A stretch of 49,341 bases of DNA from an uncultured Polaribacter sp. (GTDB taxonomy: Bacteria > Bacteroidota > Bacteroidia > Flavobacteriales > Flavobacteriaceae). This document shows positions 18,801 to 27,464 of this stretch, piece after piece. Both the position numbers and the translations under genes were made by a program. The notes below the pieces were generated by a model that saw only the letters and a program-made list of their open reading frames with translations, was not told the origin of the DNA and searched no databases. Position 1 is the first letter of the stretch. Each line of letters begins with the position of its first letter. The stretch spans positions 1 to 49,341 of the forward strand of contig CAJQQH010000019.1 in the NCBI GenBank assembly GCA_905480405.1. The letters run 5' to 3'.

Positions 18801-19022
18801 TTCTTTTTTAAATAAACGGTATCTAAACATGTTTCCAAAAAAATTGATAACAAAAAACAACATAATAGTTTCAAACCACCAAGTGTTATATACTAGTGCT
18901 TTAGAGGTTTGCGTTCCGAAATCATTTTCTATAAAAGTGGCAACTCCCATTGCTGTCGCAAAAAGAATAAATAAGACTGCCATTAATCGAGTAGAATAGA
19001 GGAAATTAAATATATTTTTCAT
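15888..19022 (-). CDS. ccsA: Cytochrome c biogenesis fusion protein CcsBA (ResB + CcsA)
   Basis: A protein of 1044 aa. The N-terminal ResB/CcsB part has paired TM helices (FLYSTRLMAVLFILFATAMG; FLFIIIGAGVTRY), a long periplasmic domain and a further TM near residue 430. A central periplasmic stretch follows, then the CcsA part with about eight TM helices and the haem-handling WWD motif WGRYWGWDPKETWAL near residue 945. The fused protein exports haem and attaches it to CXXCH apocytochromes (system II). The fused ResB-CcsA form is usual in Bacteroidota and epsilonproteobacteria. A TAAATTTG box lies upstream at 19050-19057. Confidence 0.93.
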   Translation of the reverse strand: MKNIFNFLYSTRLMAVLFILFATAMGVATFIENDFGTQTSKALVYNTWWFETIMLFFVINFFGNMFRYRLFKKEKWPVLMFHLAFLFIIIGAGVTRYVGYEGLMLINEGETTNQFLSETTYVNVIVDNSEEQKKLHKPILLSAWGKNSWSFSDDFREKKYNVDLVEYIPWAEKKLIEDENGIEHLFLVESSSGSRHEHYIKAGTVQNIHNILVGYETKDKTASINIFKRNDSLKILSKSDGNFQVMATQEKGNLQKDSIQGFKLRSLYNVAGLPFVVPQYPSKGNMKTISGDKDDKKLDVIVLDVTSNNETKRVELSGGIYNNDNFKEFKIDNLNFRMWYGARILETPFSVKLNDFQLEKYPGSESAASYASEVTVIDGKEKFDFRIFMNHILDHNGFKLFQSSYDLSGEKEQTRLSVNHDFWGTFITYLGYSLLYTGLICILFAKNTRFDYLKNSLKKIRKKKLTMSVMLAVFLSSFTYGQHANAHNVNRVSDKQIDSILKTNLVSLKHAEDFNKLVIQDAGGRMKPAHTFASELVRKVSQTEELHGMQPSQVLLSIIENSRLWYEVPAIYLEKQNLKIREYLGLADTVKYARLSDFFSDRGEYKIKLQIDEAQKKKVQNKFEQDLIKIDRRLGLLYNAIGGGILKIYPIPNDENNKWVSQPETTSTKGFIDKDTVFVQKSLALYVQLLQTAKKTNDYSKANQILDGIKKYQKKYGAAVYPSDKKIELEIAYNKYNVFSKLVRYYGLASLLLIAFVIAQIFSSKKWINYVVKVLIGLTIGLFILHTLGLISRWYISGNAPWSNAYESIIYVGWATMLFGFYLGRRSALTIAATTFVTSIILFVAGMNWLDPEIANLQPVLNSWWLLVHVSIIVASYGPLTLGMILGVFSLFLILFTNEKNKKKMDINIKEITIINEMAITVGLIMLTVGNFLGGMWANESWGRYWGWDPKETWALISIMIYAFVLHMRLIPGLRGKYTFNLWTIIAYFSIMMTYFGVNFYLAGLHSYASGDRVITPSSVFYSMSFVAILGTFSWFKYKKYYKK

Positions 19023-19049
19023 CCTGAAAGTATTGCTTTAAAAGTGTTG

Positions 19050-19057
19050 CAAATTTA
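19050..19057 (-). promoter_or_regulatory. Candidate -7 box (TAAATTTG) of ccsBA
   Basis: TAnnTTTG match on the minus strand, 27 bp before the ATG. No convincing -33 TTG is present. The remaining bases up to 19189 show nothing else recognisable. Confidence 0.4.
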
Positions 19058-19189
19058 CGGATAAATAGAGGAATAATGGTTTGGATTTTACTGTTTTTTA
19101 GAAGTAGATAATGTTAAAAAAAGAGGGTTAATAATTCAGTAGTTTTTAATCAAAAGCTGTATATAAATGTTGATAAAAGCAAAATAATC

Positions 19190-19693
19190 TTATTTAAATT
19201 CAATGCTATTTAAAATTGATATTGCATCTTTATACTACTTTTTATAATTATGATTAAGAGAAGAATAGTTAAAAAAGTAATATTCATCATTATGAGTAAA
19301 GTATACTTTTTCAGGCTTATATTTTGATTTGTTCCAAACAGATTTTAATTTATGAATGTAAGTATCTCCTAATTTACCTTTTTTATTTATTACTTCCTAA
19401 AAAGTAATACTTAAAGATTGATTAGTTTGTTCAATTTTATTTTCAATAAATTAATTAAAACTAGGCTTTTCTTTTAATTCAAGTTTAAAAACTGAAATTA
19501 CGTTGTTAAAGAAATTTTCATTTTTTTAAAGTGGCGTATAACTAACAGATCCGTGATCTATAATCGTTCTCCAGCTATTTGGTTTTTTAATTGTAAAGTT
19601 TTGATTATTTATCCATTTTTCAGTTTTATTTGTGTTTTTTTTGAAAAAAGCACAATTGAAAAAGGATAATATTACAAGTAAAGTTTTTTTTAT
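19190..19693 (-). pseudogene. Decayed small lipoprotein gene, start codon lost and four in-frame stops
   Basis: Reading one frame without any shift, the minus strand gives a coherent protein of about 167 codons. The first codon is now ATA (19691-19693) where ATG is expected, followed by KKTLLVILSFFNCAF, a clear lipoprotein signal with a lipobox-like Cys. In-frame stops stand at 19526 (TAA), 19451 (TAA), 19397 (TAG) and 19235 (TAG), and the natural end at 19190 (TAA). Between them are normal coding stretches such as TIKKPNSWRTIIDHGSVSYTP and LGDTYIHKLKSVWNKSKYKP. The four stops could each come from a Gln codon by C to T, and the start loss is G to A. No family recognised. It lies 10 bp behind scpA. 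Confidence 0.8.
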
Positions 19694-19703
19694 TAAATAA
19701 TTT

Positions 19704-21767
19704 TTACTCAACAACACTATCAATTAAAATAGTAATTAAATCGATAGCAGCTTGTGAAATTTTAGTTCCAGGACCAAATACACCTACAGCACCAGCATCA
19801 AAAAGAAATTGATAGTCTTGTGCAGGAATCACACCTCCAACAATTACCATAATATCTTCTCGTCCGTGTTTTTTTAGTTCTGCAATAACTTGAGGTACTA
19901 AAGTCTTATGACCAGCAGCCAAAGAAGAGATTCCCAAAATATGAACATCATTCTCTACAGCTTGCTTTGTTGCTTCAATTGGGGTTTGAAACAATGGACC
20001 AATATCTACATCAAAGCCTAAATCTGCGTAGCCAGTAGCTACTACCTTTGCACCACGGTCATGACCATCTTGCCCTAATTTGGCTATCATAATTCTTGGA
20101 CGTCGACCTTCTAATTCGGCAAATTTATCTGCCAATTCAGATGCTTTTTTAAATAATTTGTCGTCTTTTATTTCTTTACTATACACACCTGATATGGTTT
20201 TTGTAACAGCTTTATGTCTACCAAAAATTTCTTCTAAAGCATCAGAAATTTCACCTAAAGTAGCTCTGTTTTTTGCCGCTTTTACAGCCAAGTCTAATAA
20301 GTTTCCTTCTCCTGATTTAGCAGCATTTGTTAAATTTACTAAACATTTTTGTGCTTCATTAGTATTTCTATCAGCTTTTAACTGATTTAATCTTTTAATT
20401 TGAGATTTTCTTACAGCTTCATTATCCACTTCTAAAATATGTAGAGGATCCTCCTCTTTAAGTTCATATTTATTTACCCCAACAATTATATCTTTACCGC
20501 TATCAATTCTTGCTTGTTTTTTTACTGCAGCTTCCTCAATTCTCATTTTTGGAATCCCTTTTTCTATAGCTTTTGTCATTCCGCCCAATTCATCAACCTC
20601 CTGCATTAATTCCCAAGCTTTATTGGCAATATCTTCAGTTAATTTTTCTACGTGGTAACTTCCTGCCCAAGGATCTACGGTTTTTGTAATATGTGTTTCT
20701 TGTTGTAAATATATTTGTGTATTTCTAGCAATTCTAGCTGAAAAATCTGTGGGTAAAGCAATGGCTTCATCTAAAGCATTTGTATGTAAACTCTGTGTAC
20801 CGCCAAATGCAGCAGCCATAGCTTCTATAGTTGTTCTGGCAACATTATTAAAAGGATCTTGTTCTGTTAAAGACCAACCACTAGTTTGGCAATGCGTTCT
20901 TAATGCTAGTGATTTTGGGTTTTTTGGATTAAATTGCTTTACAATTTTAGCCCACAACATTCTAGCTGCACGCATTTTTGCAATTTCTGTAAAATGATCC
21001 ATCCCTATTGCCCAAAAAAAGGATAATCTTGGAGCAAATGTATCTATTTTCATTCCTGCTTCAATCCCTTTTTTTATGTACTCTAAACCATCAGCTAAAG
21101 TATATGCTAATTCAATTTCTGCAGTTGCCCCTGCTTCTTGCATATGATAACCAGAAATAGAAATTGAATTAAATTTTGGCATATTATTACTAGTATATTT
21201 AAAAATATCAGCAATAATTTTCATAGATGGAGAAGGAGGGTAGATGTAAGTATTTCTAACCATAAACTCCTTTAAAATATCATTTTGTATGGTTCCAGAA
21301 AGTAGCTCGGGAGCAACACCTTGTTCTTCTGCTGCTACAATATAAAAAGCTAGAATAGGTAAAACTGCTCCGTTCATTGTCATAGAAACAGACATTTCAT
21401 CTAAAGGAATTTGATCGAATAATACTTTCATATCCTCAACAGAATCTATCGCAACACCTGCTTTTCCTACATCACCTTGTACACGTTCATGGTCAGAGTC
21501 ATAACCTCTATGGGTAGCTAAATCAAAAGCTACAGATAATCCTTTTTGACCAGCAGCTAAATTTCTTCTATAAAAAGCATTACTTTCTTCTGCCGTAGAA
21601 AAACCTGCATATTGTCTTATGGTCCAAGGTCTTCTTACGTACATTGTAGAGTAAGGGCCTCTTAAATTTGGAGCAATACCAGCTATAAAATCTTCGTGTT
21701 TGAAGATTTGTTTAGATGCTAGTTTAGAGTTTTTTAATTTAATATTTTCAAATGATTTTCTAGCCAT
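19704..21767 (-). CDS. scpA: Methylmalonyl-CoA mutase large subunit
   Basis: A protein of 687 aa. The N-terminal TIM-barrel matches [25 protein letters not shown], then [15 protein letters not shown] and the substrate segment [18 protein letters not shown]. The C-terminal cobalamin domain has the B12 signature [10 protein letters not shown] (DxHxxG, near residues 563-572, His the Co ligand), followed by the SL and GG parts (ISSLAAG; VGGVIP). It interconverts succinyl-CoA and (R)-methylmalonyl-CoA with adenosylcobalamin, in propionate or odd-chain and branched amino acid metabolism. It overlaps mutA by 8 bp, so the two subunits are translationally coupled. Confidence 0.95.
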   Translation of the reverse strand: MARKSFENIKLKNSKLASKQIFKHEDFIAGIAPNLRGPYSTMYVRRPWTIRQYAGFSTAEESNAFYRRNLAAGQKGLSVAFDLATHRGYDSDHERVQGDVGKAGVAIDSVEDMKVLFDQIPLDEMSVSMTMNGAVLPILAFYIVAAEEQGVAPELLSGTIQNDILKEFMVRNTYIYPPSPSMKIIADIFKYTSNNMPKFNSISISGYHMQEAGATAEIELAYTLADGLEYIKKGIEAGMKIDTFAPRLSFFWAIGMDHFTEIAKMRAARMLWAKIVKQFNPKNPKSLALRTHCQTSGWSLTEQDPFNNVARTTIEAMAAAFGGTQSLHTNALDEAIALPTDFSARIARNTQIYLQQETHITKTVDPWAGSYHVEKLTEDIANKAWELMQEVDELGGMTKAIEKGIPKMRIEEAAVKKQARIDSGKDIIVGVNKYELKEEDPLHILEVDNEAVRKSQIKRLNQLKADRNTNEAQKCLVNLTNAAKSGEGNLLDLAVKAAKNRATLGEISDALEEIFGRHKAVTKTISGVYSKEIKDDKLFKKASELADKFAELEGRRPRIMIAKLGQDGHDRGAKVVATGYADLGFDVDIGPLFQTPIEATKQAVENDVHILGISSLAAGHKTLVPQVIAELKKHGREDIMVIVGGVIPAQDYQFLFDAGAVGVFGPGTKISQAAIDLITILIDSVVE

Positions 21768-23115
21768 GTTCTTTTGCTAATCTTTCTTTTTCTATAGATT
21801 CCGAAAGACGTTTTCTATTAATTGGTATTATTATAGTTTTTATATTTCTTTGTTTTACAAAAGGGTATAATTCTAAATCATGTTTCATTTTATCATCATT
21901 ATTGGGCTGCATATTTGTACCCAATAAAACAATATTTTTGTTTTTAAAATTTTCTTCTTCCTTTGATACGTTTTCTGCAATTTTCTTTTGAATTACACCA
22001 GATTTTAATTGATGTAAAAATCCGCCAGCATTTTCAATTAACTTAAAAATTGATAAAGCTTTTTCTGCTAATTGATTGGTAATAGACTCTATATAATAAG
22101 CGCCATCTGCAAAGTTTTGAGACTCTTTAAGGTAGCTTTCTTGTTGTAGTATTAATAATTGATTTCTAGAAATACGTTCTCCAAATTCATTAGATTTATG
22201 ATACATTGTGTCATAAGAAATGTTTGATACCGTATTCGACCCGCCCAAAATAGCACTCATACACTCAGAAGTAGTTCTTAACATGTTTACATTATAGTCA
22301 AATAATGTTTTGTTACGCAAACTTGGTTGAGTAAAAATATCGGTTTTAATATTATGAACATCATATTCTTCTAGTAAAGTTTTCCAAAGAATTCTAAAGG
22401 CTCTTAATTTAGCAATTTCAAAAAAGTAATTACCACCAACTGCAAATTTAAAATTGATTTTAGATGCTATTTCTTTTCCAAAATGGTTTAAATATTCATT
22501 TGCATGTGCAAGTGTGTAAGCTAATTGTTGAGAAATAGTTGCTCCTGCATTTTGGTATAAATCACCGGAAATAGAAATACAGTTTTTGGTTGATGAAATA
22601 ATATTTTCTAGTTTTCTGTGATCTTCTTTTAGGTTGATAAACCAATTACCATTTTCTGCTAAATTTCCAATAATATCAGTTTGAAAATAAACCGTTTTAG
22701 ATTTACAAAAATTAGAGACTTCTATTTGAAAAACATCATCTAAAAAAGTAAAATTAAAATAAATTACAACAGTTTCAAAATCTATGTTTTCAAAAACTTT
22801 TTTATAATTAAATTTTTTATCAGCTTTAAACTGAATTGAGTTTGCACCTCTCTTTAAAGAATCTATTGCTAAAGAGTTTGCTATTTTTTCATCATCAATA
22901 AAAATAGATTGACAAATATTAAATCCTTTTTTAGGTAGGTTTAATTGTATGTTTGTTCTGTCTTCTTTTGTGTAAAACGGTTTAACAACAATATCTTCAT
23001 CTGTTTTCCAGAGTAATGTTTCATTGTAATCTGCACCTTTTAAATCTACTTGAATTTTTTGTTTCCAAGCAGAACTAGATAAAGGTTCAAATTCATCAAA
23101 TAGAAAAGTATTCAT
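21760..23115 (-). CDS. mutA: Methylmalonyl-CoA mutase small (non-catalytic) subunit
   Basis: A protein of 451 aa with the MCM barrel fold but without the cobalamin signature; the end is shortened after about residue 400. Recognisable parts are [19 protein letters not shown] near the start, [45 protein letters not shown] and [12 protein letters not shown]. Pairs with ScpA as the heterodimeric mutase found in Bacteroidota and Propionibacterium. Its ATG overlaps the stop region of the upstream DivIC-like gene by 1 bp and its end overlaps scpA, placing all three in one operon. Confidence 0.93.
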   Translation of the reverse strand: MNTFLFDEFEPLSSSAWKQKIQVDLKGADYNETLLWKTDEDIVVKPFYTKEDRTNIQLNLPKKGFNICQSIFIDDEKIANSLAIDSLKRGANSIQFKADKKFNYKKVFENIDFETVVIYFNFTFLDDVFQIEVSNFCKSKTVYFQTDIIGNLAENGNWFINLKEDHRKLENIISSTKNCISISGDLYQNAGATISQQLAYTLAHANEYLNHFGKEIASKINFKFAVGGNYFFEIAKLRAFRILWKTLLEEYDVHNIKTDIFTQPSLRNKTLFDYNVNMLRTTSECMSAILGGSNTVSNISYDTMYHKSNEFGERISRNQLLILQQESYLKESQNFADGAYYIESITNQLAEKALSIFKLIENAGGFLHQLKSGVIQKKIAENVSKEEENFKNKNIVLLGTNMQPNNDDKMKHDLELYPFVKQRNIKTIIIPINRKRLSESIEKERLAKEHG

Positions 23116-23435
23116 TATTTTTTTATAGTGTCAAATTCAATAATATAAATATCTTCGTTTTTCCTTTTCATTAAATACTTTTCTCTAGCAAAACGTTCTA
23201 GTTCTAAGGAGTCTTGTAATTTTTTTATTGTCTCTTTGTCATTAGAAATTTTTTCTTCGTAAAAAGTAATTGTACTTTCTAAATCTTCTATTTCTGAATT
23301 AAATTTTCTATGAATTAGATAAGAGTTTTCATCAAAAAAAAACATCCATATTATAAATGGAATTAAAATTATTACAAAAATATTTGTAATAATTTTAAAA
23401 ATAGGATTCTTTTTTAAATTGTCTAAAAAACTCAT
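23115..23435 (-). CDS. Septum formation initiator family protein (FtsB/DivIC-like)
   Basis: A protein of 106 aa: a short cytoplasmic N-terminus, one TM helix (about residues 14-32, IITNIFVIILIPFIIWMFF), then a coiled coil (SEIEDLESTITFYEEKISNDKETIKKLQ) and the short conserved tail SLELERFAREKYLMKRKNEDIYII, which is the DivIC/FtsB signature. These proteins form part of the FtsB-FtsL-FtsQ division complex. The gene is contiguous with udk and overlaps mutA by 1 bp. Confidence 0.88.
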   Translation of the reverse strand: MSFLDNLKKNPIFKIITNIFVIILIPFIIWMFFFDENSYLIHRKFNSEIEDLESTITFYEEKISNDKETIKKLQDSLELERFAREKYLMKRKNEDIYIIEFDTIKK

Positions 23436-24041
23436 TTATAATCGTTCATTTATTACCGTTCTAACAATATCGATAGCTACGGTGTTAAATTTATCATTTG
23501 GTATAATTAAATCTGCAAAGTTTTTTGTTGGTTCTATAAACTGTTGATGCATAGGTTTTAGTGTGTTTTGGTAACGGTTTAAAACTTCATCAATATCTCT
23601 ACCTCTTTCGGTAATATCTCTTCGAACTCTTCTTATTAAACGTTCATCTGTATCTGCATGTACAAAGATTTTAATATCAAATAAATTACGTAACCTTTCG
23701 CTATTAAAAATTAAAATTCCTTCTACTATAACTACTTTTCTTGGGTGTGTTTTTACAGTGTCTTTTGTTCTGTTATGAGTAACAAAAGAGTAAACGGGTT
23801 GTTCAATTACTTTTTCTGCTTTTAATTCTGTTAAATGTTCAACAATTAAATCAAAATCAATTGCTCTTGGATGATCGAAATTTATTTTTGTTCTTTCATC
23901 GTAAGATAAGTTATCTGTTGCTTTGTAATATGAATCTTGCGAAATTACGCATACTTCATCAGAAGGTAAATGTTTAACAATTTGATTTACAACAGTAGTT
24001 TTTCCACTTCCTGTTCCACCGGCAATACCAATAATTAACAT
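23436..24041 (-). CDS. udk: Uridine kinase
   Basis: A protein of 201 aa, typical for Udk. P-loop GIAGGTGSGKTT at residues 5-16, SQDSYYK, NFDHPRAID, and the lid/uridine segment ending PNDKFNTVAIDIV. It phosphorylates uridine and cytidine to UMP and CMP in pyrimidine salvage. The end abuts the DivIC-like gene (no spacer), a gene order common in Bacteroidota. It follows the ABC1 kinase gene after 43 bp with no terminator, so it may be read from the upstream unit too. Confidence 0.95.
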   Translation of the reverse strand: MLIIGIAGGTGSGKTTVVNQIVKHLPSDEVCVISQDSYYKATDNLSYDERTKINFDHPRAIDFDLIVEHLTELKAEKVIEQPVYSFVTHNRTKDTVKTHPRKVVIVEGILIFNSERLRNLFDIKIFVHADTDERLIRRVRRDITERGRDIDEVLNRYQNTLKPMHQQFIEPTKNFADLIIPNDKFNTVAIDIVRTVINERL

Positions 24042-24084
24042 ATATTTTGTTGATTTTAATTATTCTACTAAAATAATAAAGATT

Positions 24085-25395
24085 TTATAATGTGATATAA
24101 TTGTTTATTTTAATGTCTTTTGCTTTTAAATCGAACATTAAATTATACAAACCAAAAAAGGTTCTGTTCATATATATAAAATGCTTAGAACCTCTACTAG
24201 CATTATAAGAACGTAATTCTGTGTTTTTAGAGTAACGTTCTCCAAATTCAGAGATTTTACCAAAAAATTCTTCATCAGAAAAATCGAAATTTTCTACGTG
24301 AAAAGGTTGAGTGAAAATAGATAACATTTCATGAAACATTGCGCTAAAGAATTCATATTCTTCTTTACTATCCTCTTTTTTTAAGATTTCTAATTCAAAC
24401 ATTTTTTCTTCAAAAAGAGCTTTATTAGACAACGTTTCTTTTTTTGCTAAAACAAAATAAGGATTGTAAAATTCTAGAGGTATAATTTTCATACAACCAA
24501 AATCCAAAGCAATTAATTCTCCTTTTTCAGAAACTAAAAAATTTCCAGGATGCGGATCTGCATGTACTTTCTTTAGGTTATGAATTTGAAACATATAAAA
24601 ATCCCATAGTGCTTGTCCTAAGGCATTTGCTTTTTCTTGATTATTATTAATATTTGTAAATTCAGAAAGGTGAATTCCATTCATCCAATCCATTGTAATA
24701 ATCTTATCAGAAGATAATTCTGGATAATATCTTGGAATAGCTAAATTAGTAATGTTCTTACAAGCATCTACAATTTCTTGACTTTGCTTTACTTCTAAAA
24801 TGTAATCTGTTTCTTCTAGAAGTTTATCTTGTACTTCAAAGAAATACTCATCTGAAGTTTTACCTTTCATGTTAAACATTCTAATTACAAAGGGCTTTAA
24901 CAATGCTAAGTCAGATTTTATACTATCTGAAACTCCAGGGTATTGAATTTTTACAGCTAATTGTTTTCCATCCTTTTCTGCTTTATGAACTTGTCCAATA
25001 CTTGCTGCATTATATGCTTTTACATCAAATTTTTCATAAATATCTGAAGGGAATTTTCCAAAACTCTTTTTAAAAGTTTTTAAAACTAAAGCTTCGGATA
25101 AGGGCGGAACAGAAAATTGTGCCAAAGAAAATTTTTCGACATAAGCTCTTGGTAAAATACTCTTTTCCATGCTTAACATTTGTGCAACTTTTAAAGGACT
25201 TCCTTTTAAATCTTTTAAACTATCATAAATGTCTTCTGCATTAGATTGGTTTAATTTCTCTCTTGCATCTTCTTCTGTTTGGGTAATTTTATTGCCATAA
25301 TATTTTAAATAATTAACACCAACTTTGGCACCAGTTGTTACTAATTTAGAAGCACGTTGTATTTTAGAAATTGGAATTTTGCTAGCTTTTTTCAT
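24085..25395 (-). CDS. ABC1/AarF/UbiB-family atypical kinase
   Basis: A protein of 436 aa. UbiB-family motifs: KxGQ-region counterpart LKDLKGSPLKVAQMLSM, the Ala-rich loop NAASIGQVHKAEKDGKQLAVKIQYPG (ATP binding, catalytic Lys in VKIQ), then KKVHADPHPGNFLV and LIALDFGCMK (metal-binding Asp). No TM helix is evident at the C-terminus. Family members act as ATPases or kinases in isoprenoid-lipid (quinone) or other lipid homeostasis; Bacteroidota make menaquinone, so a ubiquinone role is unlikely. It starts 2 bp behind a TetR-like regulator, next to the lipid cluster, which suggests a lipid-related job (inference). Confidence 0.85.
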   Translation of the reverse strand: MKKASKIPISKIQRASKLVTTGAKVGVNYLKYYGNKITQTEEDAREKLNQSNAEDIYDSLKDLKGSPLKVAQMLSMEKSILPRAYVEKFSLAQFSVPPLSEALVLKTFKKSFGKFPSDIYEKFDVKAYNAASIGQVHKAEKDGKQLAVKIQYPGVSDSIKSDLALLKPFVIRMFNMKGKTSDEYFFEVQDKLLEETDYILEVKQSQEIVDACKNITNLAIPRYYPELSSDKIITMDWMNGIHLSEFTNINNNQEKANALGQALWDFYMFQIHNLKKVHADPHPGNFLVSEKGELIALDFGCMKIIPLEFYNPYFVLAKKETLSNKALFEEKMFELEILKKEDSKEEYEFFSAMFHEMLSIFTQPFHVENFDFSDEEFFGKISEFGERYSKNTELRSYNASRGSKHFIYMNRTFFGLYNLMFDLKAKDIKINNYITL

Positions 25396-25397
25396 AA

Positions 25398-26060
25398 TTA
25401 GTTGTCGTTTTTTTGAAACTTTTCTTTATAAACAAACTTCCCTAAATCGAATATATTTTTTAAAAATTTATTCTCTATCAGTTCAAAACTTGTATTTATA
25501 GATTTCTCTATTAGAATATCCGTTTTTTCAAATGCATCAGAAGTATCGTCTAACCAAAACTTAATTGTTAAAAAAAGTTGAACCCATGCAGATTCATTAA
25601 TAAATTTTTTTTGAATTTTCTCTAATCCTTCTATTGGAACTATACTTTCAGAAAGCTCTAAGTTATCAACAAATATGATAAAGCTTTTCTTTAAACTAGA
25701 AAATGTACTAAAAGATTTTAATTGATTTTTACACCCTTTTAAAGAAATAAGTATAAATGCTCTGTTAAGCGTTAAGTTTTCAAAAAAAGTAAAATATAAA
25801 CTAATTAGCTTATTTTTTTTGTCAAATGAATGAAACTCTTCACTCTCATTTAAAACTTCTAAAGAGTTTTTAAAAAGCTCTTTAAAAATTGCTTTCTCAA
25901 CTTTTTTAAAAGATTTAAAGTGTGCGTAAAAGTCAGTTTCTTCTATATCTGCGTTTTTACAGAAATCTTCAATATCTAATGGTTTTATTTCGTTTTCAGT
26001 AACAAAATCCATATATAATGTTAAGATGTCAATTTTAGATATGTTTTTCTTTTTTGCCAT
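25398..26060 (-). CDS. TetR-like transcriptional regulator
   Basis: A protein of 220 aa. The N-terminal 55 residues fit a TetR helix-turn-helix (ILTLYMDFVTENEI... IEDFCKNADIEETDFYAHFKSFKKVEKAIF). The rest is an all-helical ligand/dimer domain with Trp-containing WVQLFLTIKFWLDDTSDAF, as seen in the Bacteroidota TetR subgroup that accompanies ABC1 kinases. The gene is separated from the downstream kinase by only 2 bp and so likely regulates that unit, or the lipid cluster upstream, or both. Ligand unknown; a fatty acyl ligand would fit the setting but is a guess. ATG start at 26058-26060. Confidence 0.72.
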   Translation of the reverse strand: MAKKKNISKIDILTLYMDFVTENEIKPLDIEDFCKNADIEETDFYAHFKSFKKVEKAIFKELFKNSLEVLNESEEFHSFDKKNKLISLYFTFFENLTLNRAFILISLKGCKNQLKSFSTFSSLKKSFIIFVDNLELSESIVPIEGLEKIQKKFINESAWVQLFLTIKFWLDDTSDAFEKTDILIEKSINTSFELIENKFLKNIFDLGKFVYKEKFQKNDN

Positions 26061-26076
26061 GGCTAAATTTCTTAGA

Positions 26077-26084
26077 CAAAAATA
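26077..26084 (-). promoter_or_regulatory. Candidate -7 box (TATTTTTG) of the TetR-ABC1 kinase unit
   Basis: TAnnTTTG on the minus strand 16 bp before the ATG, in the gap behind a terminator. No clear -33 element. Confidence 0.4.
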
Positions 26085-26126
26085 CGAAACGTTTTATTGT
26101 TAGAAGAAAAACAGAGTATATAAAAC

Positions 26127-26160
26127 ACAAAAAACCAAGTTAATTAATAACTTGGTTTTC
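26127..26160 (-). terminator. Intrinsic terminator of the phasin/lipid cluster
   Basis: Perfect 12-bp arms AAAACCAAGTTA (26131-26142) and TAACTTGGTTTT (26148-26159), 5-nt loop, T-rich tail on the minus strand. It closes the cluster after the gene ending at 26180. Confidence 0.88.
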
Positions 26161-26179
26161 TAGAAAGTTGGGTGTATTA

Positions 26180-26470
26180 TTATGCAAATATTTTGCTAAA
26201 TTTTTTCTTTCCTTTCACAAAATGATTTTTGTAAGTTTCTAAGGCGTCAAAAACTAAATTTTGTTGGTTATCTAGTAATTTAACACCACCTTTTAATGCC
26301 TTGTCTGTTACTTTTTGCCATTGACTAACAATAGTAATTGTTTCGGTAATAACATCTTCAGTAGTATGTAAAGCAAAATCATTTGCTTTTTTTACAGAGG
26401 TTTTGGCAGTTTCTACAACATTACCAACTTTTACTGTAAAGTTTATCTTTTTTGTTTTTTTAGTACTCAT
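26180..26470 (-). CDS. Small phasin-like protein
   Basis: A protein of 96 aa. Almost wholly helical, basic, with N-terminal Lys-rich MSTKKTKK and a core typical of small phasins: ALHTTEDVITETITIVSQWQKVTDKALKGG..LLDNQQNLVFDALETYKNHF. The SQWQKVTDKALKGG segment is repeated as GEKWQKLTSKLIKKA in the next gene upstream, so the two are related. Phasins coat PHA or lipid granules; here the neighbours make neutral lipids. It starts 36 bp after the longer phasin-like gene and shares its promoter. The assignment rests on pattern and context, not on a catalytic motif. Confidence 0.6.
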   Translation of the reverse strand: MSTKKTKKINFTVKVGNVVETAKTSVKKANDFALHTTEDVITETITIVSQWQKVTDKALKGGVKLLDNQQNLVFDALETYKNHFVKGKKKFSKIFA

Positions 26471-26506
26471 AATTTTCTTTTTTAAATGTTTAAAATTTAG
26501 TTAAGA

Positions 26507-27388
26507 TTAGCTTAAGATTACTTCTTTTTCGTTGTTTTTTAAAGCTGATTTTGCTTCTGCTTTCCAGCCAGATAAATCATAAATTTTCGCATTAATCCCT
26601 GCATCGTTTAATAATTTAGTCATGTCTTTAATTGTCATTTTTGCAATTTGAGAATAAGCAGTGATGTTTAATTCATTTAAGCTTTTTTCTAAAACAGGCC
26701 CAATTCCTTTAATTACTTTTAAATCGTTTATAACGTCAATTTTTGTGACAATAATTTTCTCAGTTATAGTTTCAACTTTTTTAGCTACAGTTTTCTTTTT
26801 TGGAGCTGCTTTCTTTGCTACTGTTTTCTTTGCTGTAGTTTTTTTAGTTGGTGTTTTTTTAGATTTTGTACCAGTTACTTCTTCAACTTTATCTTTTACA
26901 TCCTCTATAATATCTTCTGTATAATCTTCAATTTTTTCCTTAACATCTTCAATTGTTTCAGAAATATTCTTTTTAAGTTTAGCAGACATTTTTTCTGCTT
27001 TTTTAACTAACTTGTTATTAGAAACTTCCTTTTCAATTTTATCTTTCATTTCTTCAGCCTTCTCAACTAAAGGGTGTTCAGTTACCATTTTTTTAGCAGT
27101 CTCAACCATTTTTGGATCGTAACCTACTAAAACTTTTAAACGATCTGTACTCGTTTCCAACTGACCTTTAATAGATTCTGCAGTTTCAACAAACATATTA
27201 ATTTGTTGTTTTGTTAAAGGCTCTGCCTTCTTAATTAACTTAGATGTTAATTTTTGCCATTTTTCACCAGTTTTTACAGTCGTTTCAATTGCACTGAAAG
27301 AAGCATCTATTAAATCGTTATTAATTTTTTTAACGATAGCTTTTGCTTTTCCTAATTTATTGTCTTTTTTAGATTTTTTAGTTGCCAT
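26507..27388 (-). CDS. Phasin-like protein with Lys/Ala-rich linker and helix-hairpin-helix tail
   Basis: A protein of 293 aa in three parts. Residues 1 to about 95 are a phasin-like helical domain (AIETTVKTGEKWQKLTSKLIKKAEPLTKQQ; ETAESIKGQLETSTDRLK). Residues about 95-210 are charged, coiled-coil-like helices followed by a KK-T/A repeat linker (TPTKKTTAKKTVAKKAAPKKK). Residues about 220-290 hold a helix-hairpin-helix domain (DLKVIKGIGPVLEKSLNELNI) that in this family is found in nucleic-acid or protein contacts. The layout recalls PhaF-type phasins, whose histone-like AAKK tail ties granules to the nucleoid. A repeat-bearing promoter module lies upstream (27428-27463). Granule-to-DNA tethering is inference. 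Confidence 0.62.
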   Translation of the reverse strand: MATKKSKKDNKLGKAKAIVKKINNDLIDASFSAIETTVKTGEKWQKLTSKLIKKAEPLTKQQINMFVETAESIKGQLETSTDRLKVLVGYDPKMVETAKKMVTEHPLVEKAEEMKDKIEKEVSNNKLVKKAEKMSAKLKKNISETIEDVKEKIEDYTEDIIEDVKDKVEEVTGTKSKKTPTKKTTAKKTVAKKAAPKKKTVAKKVETITEKIIVTKIDVINDLKVIKGIGPVLEKSLNELNITAYSQIAKMTIKDMTKLLNDAGINAKIYDLSGWKAEAKSALKNNEKEVILS

Positions 27389-27427
27389 AATATATTTTTT
27401 AAAAATTTACTTTATTTTTTGATACTG

Positions 27428-27463
27428 CAAACTTACAATAGGTGAGTTGCAAATGAGTTACAA
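27428..27463 (-). promoter_or_regulatory. Promoter module with 11-bp direct repeats (site 1)
   Basis: On the minus strand: TTGTAACTCAT (27463-27453) directly followed by TTGCAACTCAC (27452-27442), then 6 bp, then the -7 box TAAGTTTG (27435-27428). It drives the phasin-like gene starting at 27388. The layout and most bases are the same as in site 2. Confidence 0.7.
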
Positions 27464-27464
27464 G

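Noticed and set aside
26661..26924. Plus-strand 87-aa hydrophobic frame
   Set aside because: Antisense of the Lys/Ala-rich linker; the hydrophobic look comes from reverse-complemented lysine codons.
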